The notes beneath the pieces were generated by a model, which was not told where the DNA came from, did no database searches, and worked only from the letters and a program-made list of their open reading frames with translations. 22,217 nt of DNA from a virus, in IMG/VR virus record IMGVR_UViG_3300031365_000016, positions 1-22,217 of that record, one strand, 5' to 3'. This document shows positions 5,176 through 10,295 of this stretch, piece after piece. The first letter of the stretch is position 1, and the number at the start of each line of letters is the position of its first letter. The position numbers and the translations under genes are program-made.

Positions 5176-5362
5176 TTATCTTCTCCAGATGCTTTTCCTC
5201 GATTTTGATGTGGTGGTAATGGGGCTCGGGGAAGCCCTCGTGCTTTATCTCGACAACACATTGATGTTCGAAGAGACGGAAAAAGATTTTACCCTCCTGG
5301 CCTGCGAACTCCCCGGTCAGGATGCGGACTCTTTCGCCTAACATAGACTCATACGGCTCCAT
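5162..5362 (-). CDS. Small KOW-like protein (66 aa)
   Basis: The protein starts MEPYESMLGERVRILTGEFA and continues GQEGKIFF, followed by HQCVVEIKHEG and a His-rich PHYHHIKIEEK tail. ERVRILTGEFAGQEGKI resembles the KOW motif of ribosomal and NusG-type proteins (a short SH3-like barrel). ATG 5362 is preferred to an upstream TTG at 5398. It ends inside the start of the ASCH gene. A second SH3-like small protein lies at 7224-7427, on the other side of the ParB-like gene. An RNA or protein contact is plausible but unproven. Confidence 0.6.
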   Translation of the reverse strand: MEPYESMLGERVRILTGEFAGQEGKIFFRLFEHQCVVEIKHEGFPEPHYHHIKIEEKHLEKINEKS

Positions 5363-5425
5363 CTTTCCAATAATCCCCTTATCACGGCCCCCCAGCAATG
5401 CCCCTTGACTCTGGGAGGCCGGGGA

Positions 5426-5440
5426 AAGAGATTATCTCTT
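5426..5440. terminator. Short perfect inverted repeat after the ParB-like gene
   Basis: AAGAGAT-T-ATCTCTT is a 7+7 palindrome with a one-base centre at the stop codon of the large ParB-like gene. It has no clear U-tract, so it is more likely a binding site or an mRNA-stability hairpin than a full terminator. Confidence 0.25.
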
Positions 5441-7227
5441 CAATCGCTGCCCTCCTTTTCTTCTTCCTTTTTAAGCCCGAGCATGTTGTCCCAGCGGGCG
5501 TTCTTGACGAAGTTTATGGCTTGGCACTTGGGGCACTCGGCCTTCCAGTGATGCTCGGAGGTATCTCCCTCGGCGAGCCGGAACTCCATGGTCTTCTTCT
5601 CACCACAGCCATGGCAGCGCACGCTCTTGGTGAACTTCGTCTCCCGGGCCTGCCTCTCTTTCTCGGCTTCGATTTCAATCTCGGCCTGCGCCTTGATTTC
5701 TTCTTTGTCCGGCCATTTTTCAATAGGCACAGTGTGAATAAGCTCGGCCTCGGGCGATGGCCTGATAGCTTTTAGTTCATCAACCGGTGATGGCGCGGCG
5801 GAGGCCTCCAGCCTCTCCACGATGGATATATCATCACGGCCGTAATGCCATGAACCAAGCATGAGCCTCAGCATCAGGCGGATAATCGCTTCGATACTCA
5901 GTTCCAAAAGCCGGCCGCGGACGGCGTTCCCCAGCCGGTCTTCATTGCTATCAGCCTCTTCATCCTCAGGTGACCAATCGATTTCGAGGATTTCTACCAT
6001 ATCTGTGATATCATCATCGGTTATCATCATGAATATCTCGACCAGGCCGAGCTTCATATCGTTAAGGTTGGCGATGGCAGAGGCGACGCGCTGGTCTTTC
6101 GCCTCCGATTCTTTTTCATGCTCCCGGTTCCTCGCCTCATTCTGCTGCTTCCTTTTCTTCTCCCAGCATTCGGTATCGATGCAGACGATGGATATCGAGC
6201 TATCATAAGCAGACATGATGCCGGCGCGGTGGGCGCATTCCTTGCATTCGGGGTTCGCCTCGAGGAAATCATGCCAGAGCTGGTTATACTGGTCGTATGT
6301 AATCTCATTCGGTTTATAGAGCCTTTCGATGCCTTGCTTGGCGAGCTCCGCCTTCGCCTTCTCAATCTCGGCGGCCTGCGCTTCCGCCTGCTTTCCCTCC
6401 CAGCATTCGGGGTCGAGGCAGCGCAGCTCCTTTTTGACGCCGCCATAGCCGGCCAGCTTCTCGGCGTGGGCGCAGCCTTCACATCCGGAGATATCGAACT
6501 TCGGCGGTTTTTCATATGATTGCGCTTTGGGGTTGAGGTTCCGCGAGCCGCGGTAAAGCTCCGTGGCTATCTGGCTGTCGAGGGCATCGACGGACAGGCC
6601 CTGTTTGATGCAGGTTTTAAATGTACTCTGCTGCTTTTCCGGGAAGTCTTTGAGCCGCAGCAGCTCACGCCCGTGAGTTTTGCTTATTTCATGTGAAATA
6701 ATCCGCTGCTGGATATCATCGGGGAGCTCCAGGAGGCGGATGGTGTTGGAGACTTCTTCCTGGCTGATGCCGCGGCCGGCGGCGAATTCCTCCTGCGTCA
6801 CGCCGAAGTCGTCCAGATACTTCTTATAGAGCCAGGCGAGCTCGATGGGGTTGAAGTCCCGGCGCTGCAGGTTCGCCTCCAGTGTTAGGTCGGCCATCTG
6901 CTGATCGGTCAGTTCCCTGACGATGCAGGGAAGGCGGGAGTATTCCTCGAGGCCTTTCTGCTTCCAGTTATAGAGATAGCCCGCCCGTCTCAACCACCCG
7001 TCGCCGACCTCGTAAAAGCCGTGGAAGCCGCTATCGTCTCTGGCCCTGCGCACCACCGGGAAATGGATGAGGCCGCTGCGCTCAAAGGAAGCCCCGAACT
7101 CAGCGGCGGTCTCATCCGGCACGTCTTCGCGGCTCTTCGGTTGATAAGGGTTCGGGATAAGGTTGGCGGGTGATATGTGGGTAATAACGTCATCCAACTT
7201 GAGCGTCATCTGCTCGGCTAATGTCAT
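5440..7227 (-). CDS. Large ParB-like (ParB/Spo0J N-terminal domain) protein with Cys clusters (595 aa)
   Basis: Residues about 20-130 resemble the ParB N-terminal domain: LIPNPYQPK (23-31), VGDGWLRRAGY (74-84, at the GERR-box position) and EANLQRRDFNPIELA (117-131). Residues 140-168 form an HTH (VTQEEFAAGRGISQEEVSNT). Two copies of a Cys module follow: C249, C252, C270, C275 and C328, C331, C349, C354 (CXXCAH...C...ECWE). An acidic helical region leads to a zinc ribbon, C538, C541, C565, C568. True ParB proteins are about half this length, and the GERR box is altered, so plasmid-type partition is not implied; phage ParB-like proteins may act in DNA binding or transcription. Its ATG overlaps the upstream stop (ATGA). 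Confidence 0.85.
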   Translation of the reverse strand: MTLAEQMTLKLDDVITHISPANLIPNPYQPKSREDVPDETAAEFGASFERSGLIHFPVVRRARDDSGFHGFYEVGDGWLRRAGYLYNWKQKGLEEYSRLPCIVRELTDQQMADLTLEANLQRRDFNPIELAWLYKKYLDDFGVTQEEFAAGRGISQEEVSNTIRLLELPDDIQQRIISHEISKTHGRELLRLKDFPEKQQSTFKTCIKQGLSVDALDSQIATELYRGSRNLNPKAQSYEKPPKFDISGCEGCAHAEKLAGYGGVKKELRCLDPECWEGKQAEAQAAEIEKAKAELAKQGIERLYKPNEITYDQYNQLWHDFLEANPECKECAHRAGIMSAYDSSISIVCIDTECWEKKRKQQNEARNREHEKESEAKDQRVASAIANLNDMKLGLVEIFMMITDDDITDMVEILEIDWSPEDEEADSNEDRLGNAVRGRLLELSIEAIIRLMLRLMLGSWHYGRDDISIVERLEASAAPSPVDELKAIRPSPEAELIHTVPIEKWPDKEEIKAQAEIEIEAEKERQARETKFTKSVRCHGCGEKKTMEFRLAEGDTSEHHWKAECPKCQAINFVKNARWDNMLGLKKEEEKEGSD

Positions 7228-7427
7228 AGTAAATGTTCCTCCTTTATTATTCTGAGCTGGCCGATGCGGAATATCTGCACGCCGCCGCCGAATTCCCGGT
7301 CGAGGCGGACGCGGACGACGGCCGTCAGGTAACGCCAGTTCCAGCCTATCGGCTTCATGATAACGCCGGTCTCATGCTTTCCGTAGCGGTGGCGGACCCG
7401 GGAACCCGGCTTGAAATTCACATCCAT
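7224..7427 (-). CDS. Small basic SH3-like protein (67 aa)
   Basis: Starts at ATG 7427 behind AAAGAGG and begins MDVNFKPGSRVRHRYGKHET then GVIMKPIGWNWRYLTAVVRV. The pattern PGSRVRHRYGKHETGVI is typical of small SH3-like barrels with alternating strands. It ends in an ATGA overlap with the ParB-like gene, so the two are probably translated together. No exact family recognised. Confidence 0.6.
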   Translation of the reverse strand: MDVNFKPGSRVRHRYGKHETGVIMKPIGWNWRYLTAVVRVRLDREFGGGVQIFRIGQLRIIKEEHLL

Positions 7428-7440
7428 ATCATGCCTCTTT

Positions 7441-7662
7441 CTAATCCGGCAGCTCCATGGCCAGCTGGGGACAGGCCATCATCACATCCACCTTCTGATT
7501 GCCTTTCAGGGCCTCATGGACTTTATCGAACTGCCCGGCCAGCGTCTCGCACTCGAACTTGACGGCCGTAATGATGAAGGCCTGTTCGTCTCTGATGACC
7601 TTTTTCGTCTTCGTCTCCAGGTTGCTGATATTCTGGACGGTAACTTTCAATTCTCTGGCCAT
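7441..7662 (-). CDS. Small hypothetical protein (73 aa)
   Basis: ATG 7662 follows an excellent AAAAAAAGGAGG site. The protein starts MARELKVTVQNISNLETKTK and has a predicted mixed beta/alpha character with a hydrophobic middle (QAFIITAVKFECETLAG). No motif is recognised. The A-run of its ribosome site was the target of the methyltransferase cassette, which now separates this gene from the preceding one (8433-8675). Before the insertion that stop and this start would have been about 19 bases apart. The gene remains intact because the 8-bp duplication regenerated the site. Confidence 0.7.
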   Translation of the reverse strand: MARELKVTVQNISNLETKTKKVIRDEQAFIITAVKFECETLAGQFDKVHEALKGNQKVDVMMACPQLAMELPD

Positions 7663-7671
7663 GGCGCCTCC

Positions 7672-7679
7672 TTTTTTTA
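7672..7679. repeat. Left 8-bp target duplication of the methyltransferase cassette (TTTTTTTA)
   Basis: TTTTTTTA abuts the cassette end at 7680 and recurs at 8428-8435 directly after the other end. Low complexity makes it less informative than the IS duplication, but on both sides the flanks join into one sensible stop/ribosome-site sequence. Confidence 0.7.
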
Positions 7680-7704
7680 CGTAACTATCCCTTCATCTAC
7701 AGTA
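7680..7704 (+). repeat. Left inverted repeat of the methyltransferase cassette
   Basis: Starts CGTAACTATCCC and ends CTACAGTA. It matches 8403-8427 read backwards at 20 of 25 positions. Extended by two bases it matches the solitary end at 209-235 at 25 of 27 positions. Confidence 0.78.
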
Positions 7705-7705
7705 T

Positions 7706-8392
7706 TCATATCTCCAACTTCATTATTGATTGACTACACCTTTTAGCGGCAATCTCACAATATTTTTCTTCTATCTCGATGCCGATACATTTACGGTTGA
7801 GTTTCTTGCTTGCTAATAATGTTGAGCCAGCCCCCATATAAGCATCTAGTATTATTGCAGGAGAGTTCCCCCATTTATCAATTTGTAATATAACCCACAT
7901 TATTACAGATACTGGTTTTTGCGTGGGATGGTAATGTTCAACTTTTTCGCTATCACGATTATATCCATTCCAACGGTGTTGATATAGGCGTACACCTTTT
8001 ATACAGTTAGACCATGCCAATTCACAGTCTGATTGGTCGTTTTGACCCATTCCATACCTTTTATCCCAAACAATCCAGCCAGATGATACGGGTAATTTAT
8101 CTGCATAATAATGCCCCCCCCACAATATAAGTTGTGTATTGAGATTAAGTAAATGAACAGGATTAAATGGTTGCTCATCCCCATATACGGGGAGATAATC
8201 TATTCGACAAACACCCCTTCCTCTTGAAGCATAGTCAGTAGGTAAATTTATCCCATACGGCGGGTCAGTGAGTACAAGATCTATACTTTTTTCAGGGATT
8301 AACGGCAATACCTCACGGCAGTCTCCGTGTATGATATAGACCGCATCATCTGAATAATAGGCTGACGGTAATTCTAATCCGTTCCAGTTCAT
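7706..8392 (-). CDS. DNA methyltransferase, N4/N6 amino type (228 aa)
   Basis: The catalytic motif DPPY is at residues 43-46 (LTDPPYGINLP) and the cofactor-binding motif DAYMGAGST at 183-191, near the C-terminus, with HPTQKP at 155-160. This order (motif IV first, motif I last) is that of the beta-class family PF01555, which methylates N6 of adenine or N4 of cytosine. It is short for the family, with a small target-recognition region (about 50-150), but all key motifs are intact. TAGGAG precedes ATG 8392. No restriction enzyme is adjacent, so it is an orphan methylase that may protect phage DNA from host restriction. It is the sole cargo of a transposon-like cassette. Specificity cannot be read. 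Confidence 0.92.
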   Translation of the reverse strand: MNWNGLELPSAYYSDDAVYIIHGDCREVLPLIPEKSIDLVLTDPPYGINLPTDYASRGRGVCRIDYLPVYGDEQPFNPVHLLNLNTQLILWGGHYYADKLPVSSGWIVWDKRYGMGQNDQSDCELAWSNCIKGVRLYQHRWNGYNRDSEKVEHYHPTQKPVSVIMWVILQIDKWGNSPAIILDAYMGAGSTLLASKKLNRKCIGIEIEEKYCEIAAKRCSQSIMKLEI

Positions 8393-8402
8393 TCCAGTCT
8401 CC

Positions 8403-8427
8403 TACTGTATGTCAAGGGATACTTACC
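8403..8427 (-). repeat. Right inverted repeat of the methyltransferase cassette
   Basis: Read on the minus strand from 8427 it begins GGTAAGTATCCCTTGACA. The first 14 bases are identical to the left end of the IS1595 element. It also holds a TTGACA but no suitable -10 before the methyltransferase start. Confidence 0.78.
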
Positions 8428-8435
8428 TTTTTTTA
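8428..8435. repeat. Right 8-bp target duplication of the methyltransferase cassette (TTTTTTTA)
   Basis: Second copy of TTTTTTTA. On the coding strand it is TAAAAAAA, whose TAA is the stop codon of the gene at 8433-8675. Removing the cassette rejoins this stop to the AAAAAAAGGAGG ribosome site of the next gene. Confidence 0.7.
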
Positions 8436-8675
8436 TAAGCCCTCGCGGGCCATAATCTCGTTGATTTCCTTGTCGATAGGGTTCCGGCTGAGCGATATCG
8501 CCCTCTGCTCTATCATCGCCTTGAGATACTGGTCATGCAGTAGCCAACCTTTATTTAGACCCGTCAGGTAGGCCTGCTGGACCATATTGTTTATCGGCCG
8601 GCGGACGAAGCGGTATAACAGTTTCATCAGGGCTTTATCGATTACAAAATGTGCTTTCCATATCACGATTTTCAT
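8433..8675 (-). CDS. Hypothetical protein, basic and helical (80 aa)
   Basis: ATG 8675 follows AAGGAG by six bases and lies inside the end of the upstream gene. The protein begins MKIVIWKAHFVIDKALMKLL and continues YRFVRRPINNMVQQAYLTGL, with a polar C-terminus (NPIDKEINEIMAREGL). It is predicted to be mainly helical with a basic face and no clear membrane span. Its TAA stop is part of the target site used by the methyltransferase cassette. No family recognised. Confidence 0.65.
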   Translation of the reverse strand: MKIVIWKAHFVIDKALMKLLYRFVRRPINNMVQQAYLTGLNKGWLLHDQYLKAMIEQRAISLSRNPIDKEINEIMAREGL

Positions 8676-8802
8676 CTTCGGCTCCTTCCTTTAAGAGTGT
8701 GTCGGCTTTCTTATCGAGCTCCTCCATGAACTCCCCCCAGGCCCGCTTTTGCCACTCGGGGACTTTCTCCCGGCGCTCGATGTTGACGGTAATGTTGTCC
8801 AC
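8635..8802 (-). CDS. Small hypothetical protein, charged helical (55 aa, GTG start)
   Basis: The GTG at 8802 is chosen because GGAGG lies eight bases upstream and the upstream stop overlaps it by one base (TAGTG). A longer frame to 8871 would run into the upstream gene. The protein reads VDNITVNIERREKVPEWQKR, then AWGEFMEELDKKADTLLKEG and an acidic tail ending in STFCNR. It is probably a short coiled or helical protein. It overlaps the following gene by 41 bases. Function unknown. Confidence 0.6.
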   Translation of the reverse strand: MDNITVNIERREKVPEWQKRAWGEFMEELDKKADTLLKEGAEDENRDMESTFCNR

Positions 8803-9041
8803 TATTCGAACCTCCGGCGCCGGAATGCATCCCGCACCAGGAAGATTATCCCCACCACGGTCAGAACGCATATGAGGATGGCTTGGCCGAGCTCCGCCTT
8901 GTTGACCCAGACGACGGGCTCGCTGAGAAAAATACCGCCGTCATGATAGAGGCGGTAGAAAATAAACGTATAAAACCCGGCCGATGTGGCCATGGCCCAG
9001 CCGATAAGCAGATATAGTATGACTTTCCAGGTCGGCTTCAT
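8802..9041 (-). CDS. Small protein with two membrane spans (79 aa)
   Basis: ATG 9041 follows CAGGAG and lies one base after the upstream stop. Two hydrophobic segments are seen, VILYLLIGWAMATSAGFYTF and ILICVLTVVGIIFLV, separated by a polar loop (YHDGGIFLSEPVVWVNKAEL). The C-terminus is strongly basic (RDAFRRRRFE), predicting a cytoplasmic tail. It sits in the early operon far from the lysis-like genes, so it is not obviously a holin. It might be a superinfection-exclusion type protein, but that is only a guess from position. Confidence 0.65.
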   Translation of the reverse strand: MKPTWKVILYLLIGWAMATSAGFYTFIFYRLYHDGGIFLSEPVVWVNKAELGQAILICVLTVVGIIFLVRDAFRRRRFE

Positions 9042-9042
9042 C

Positions 9043-9255
9043 TTATCTCCTGACAAGAGTAACTTTACGGGCTATCCCCAGCCTCAGCATCCAGATATAG
9101 AGCGTGCTGGACTTTATGCCGAGTTCCTCCGCCACCGCTTCCCGCGTCCCCAGCCTCCCGTACGCCTCGATTATGGCGTCCTCCAGGGGCTTACCCAGCT
9201 CCTTTTCCTTCCGGAGCATCATCGCTGTCTTGTATATTCCTGTCTCTATGACCAT
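9043..9255 (-). CDS. Small helix-turn-helix DNA-binding protein, first gene of the early operon (70 aa)
   Basis: The protein starts MVIETGIYKTAMMLRKEKEL and contains a clear HTH at about residues 34-60 (GTREAVAEELGIKSSTLYIW), similar to Fis-type or homeodomain-like HTHs used by small phage regulators. ATG 9255 is preceded by AAGG, a modest ribosome site. It is the first gene after the predicted leftward promoter at 9356-9383, leaving a leader of about 95 bases. It is a natural candidate for regulating this control region, although its targets are not known. Confidence 0.75.
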   Translation of the reverse strand: MVIETGIYKTAMMLRKEKELGKPLEDAIIEAYGRLGTREAVAEELGIKSSTLYIWMLRLGIARKVTLVRR

Positions 9256-9289
9256 TCTCTTACCTTAATTCCTACCAATTGTTTATTTT

Positions 9290-9439
9290 TTGTGTCCACT
9301 TCTTTATGCCTTGTTTATATGTCAACGTGTAATATTTATATAACATATGTAATATATTATACTCCGATTTAATGATTTGTCAAGTGTTTATTATGGATTT
9401 TTATATGCATCTTGATAAATATATGCAGTGGGGACACAA
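9290..9439. promoter_or_regulatory. Operator-like inverted pair flanking the leftward promoter
   Basis: TTGTGTCC at 9290-9297 is repeated in inverted orientation as GGACACAA at 9432-9439, each next to an ACT/AGT, bracketing the AT-rich promoter segment. A palindrome ACATATGT lies between them at 9343-9350. This is the layout of a phage control region with spaced operators. Which protein binds is unknown. Confidence 0.4.
9356..9383 (-). promoter_or_regulatory. Strong leftward sigma-70 promoter of the early operon
   Basis: On the minus strand TTGACA (9378-9383) and TATAAT (9356-9361) are separated by 16 bases, both boxes perfect. The predicted start is near 9349 and the first downstream gene is the small HTH protein. 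A possible divergent rightward promoter overlaps it (TTGTCA at 9377-9382 with TTATAT about 18 bases on), which would serve the repressor-like stub. Confidence 0.75.
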
Positions 9440-9447
9440 TATTAAAC

Positions 9448-9537
9448 ATGGATAAAATACCAATAGGAATATTATTGAAGCGTTTAAGAGAAAATGCTTA
9501 CATCCTCAATACAGTAACGCCCTGCCGTTCCATTTAA
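9448..9537 (+). pseudogene. 29-codon stub resembling a repressor N-terminus
   Basis: A short rightward ORF starts MDKIPIGILLKRLRENAYIL and stops after NTVTPCRSI. The first 16 residues (IGILLKRLRENA) match the opening helix of XRE/CI-type HTH repressors, which normally continues into the HTH. Here the rest is missing and the tail looks like chance sequence. It lies directly opposite the early promoter, the usual place for a repressor gene. I read it as the remnant of a deleted repressor, but a chance resemblance over so few residues cannot be excluded. Confidence 0.4.
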
Positions 9538-9571
9538 TCTTAAACGATTTTATGTGTGCAAAGAGGCTCAA

Positions 9572-9676
9572 ATGAAGATAGACTGGGACGAGTTCAGCCG
9601 GAAGCTCTGCATGGCGGTGATTATCATACTGGTGATTCTAGCTTTCGTATATCTGATAATATTCTCGCCTAAATAA
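9572..9676 (+). CDS. Single-span membrane peptide (34 aa)
   Basis: The peptide is MKIDWDEFSRKLCMAVIIIL followed by VILAFVYLIIFSPK. It has a charged N-terminus and one strong hydrophobic helix of about 19 residues. A moderate AAGAGG site precedes the ATG by about five bases. It is one of the few rightward genes outside the IS and ends eight bases before the terminator hairpin. It might be a relic or part of the lysogeny side of the control region. Function unknown. Confidence 0.45.
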   Translation: MKIDWDEFSRKLCMAVIIILVILAFVYLIIFSPK

Positions 9677-9683
9677 TAAAAGT

Positions 9684-9709
9684 AGCCCCCTCCGCTTGCG
9701 GAGGGGGCT
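9684..9709. terminator. Bidirectional rho-independent terminator
   Basis: An 11-bp GC-rich stem (AGCCCCCTCCG) closes on a CTTG tetraloop. In the leftward direction it is followed by ACTTTTATTATTT, a good U-rich tail, so it should end the late (tail and lysis) transcript. In the rightward direction the tail (TAATTCTT) is weaker but could end the short unit at 9448-9676. Confidence 0.85.
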
Positions 9710-9755
9710 TAATTCTTAATCCTGTTCGCTCTGGTAGGCTTCTACGTGGCTATTA

Positions 9756-9983
9756 CTAAGAGTCTTCTTTCTTGCGGAAGTAAAAGTTCCAGCTGAGCGT
9801 TATCAAGATGATGAACGAGCCTGTGACGCTGCCTATGCCGAAACCAGCTACAAGAGTCATCATCGGGTCGAGTAGCTCGCTACTGGTCAACAAGGGCACG
9901 AACCAGAAGGCTATCAGTGCCAGCCAGCCGCAGAATATGCCCAGCATTACGAGCAAAAGAGCGAACCTGTTATCTACTTTCAT
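9756..9983 (-). CDS. Two-span membrane protein, possible holin (75 aa)
   Basis: ATG 9983 follows GGGAGG with four-base spacing; an upstream GTG would leave almost no spacing. After a short polar start (MKVDNRF) there are two hydrophobic segments, ALLLVMLGIFCGWLALIAFW and MTLVAGFGIGSVTGSFIILI, joined by a short loop, and a charged C-terminus (FYFRKKEDS). Size, two spans, a charged tail and position right after the tail-tip gene at the end of the late operon all suit a holin. No endolysin gene is in the window, so the role is tentative. Confidence 0.6.
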   Translation of the reverse strand: MKVDNRFALLLVMLGIFCGWLALIAFWFVPLLTSSELLDPMMTLVAGFGIGSVTGSFIILITLSWNFYFRKKEDS

Positions 9984-10008
9984 CACACCTCCCTACGTAA
10001 TATACTTT

Positions 10009-10236
10009 TTACGGCCTTAGAAATATTTGATAAGCGCTTACACCCAACGCTCCGCTTCCGGCAACAAAACAAAATATGCCGATAGCCCGGCGTTTGAATT
10101 TGTAATAATCGGCTTTCAAATTCTCATGCTCTTTTATCAATCCGGGCTGTCCATTATAACCGCGCAAGGCCTGCTCTATCTTGTTGACCTTTTCATGCGT
10201 ATCTTCAACCAGCTTTTCAATATGTTCGCTGACCAT
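10009..10236 (-). CDS. Coiled-coil plus single-span membrane protein, XhlA/holin-like (75 aa)
   Basis: ATG 10236 is chosen because AAGGAGG sits eight bases upstream; a longer frame to 10275 lacks a good site. The N-terminal two thirds are charged and helical (MVSEHIEKLVEDTHEKVNKI then EQALRGYNGQPGLIKEHENL), followed by basic KFKRRA and one hydrophobic helix (IGIFCFVAGSGALGVSAYQI) with a short tail. Soluble helix, basic linker and one C-terminal span is the layout of XhlA-like lysis accessory proteins. It lies between the tail-tip gene and the two-span protein. Confidence 0.6.
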   Translation of the reverse strand: MVSEHIEKLVEDTHEKVNKIEQALRGYNGQPGLIKEHENLKADYYKFKRRAIGIFCFVAGSGALGVSAYQIFLRP

Positions 10237-10295
10237 TTCGTAAGCCTCCTTGCTATCATAAAATGGAACGGACATTTGCTACGATACTCTCGCTT

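Larger units (their letters stand above)
7680..8427 (-). mobile_element. Transposase-less cassette carrying a DNA methyltransferase (IS1595-type ends)
   Basis: A 748-bp unit bounded by inverted repeats matching at 20 of 25 positions (left 7680-7704; right 8403-8427). They are clearly related to the IS1595 element ends at 3015 and 4686 and are flanked by an 8-bp direct repeat. The only gene is a complete methyltransferase that fills the unit: its stop codon at 7706 is two bases inside the left repeat and its start is 11 bases inside the right one. There is no transposase. Such units are known as mobile insertion cassettes; mobilisation in trans by an IS1595-family enzyme, possibly the one in this window, is inferred. 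It sits exactly between a stop codon and the next gene's ribosome site. Confidence 0.78.

Noticed and set aside
9721-9785. Rightward hydrophobic frame ILFALVGFYVAITKSLL
   Set aside because: No start codon or ribosome site, and it follows the terminator. It may be chance.
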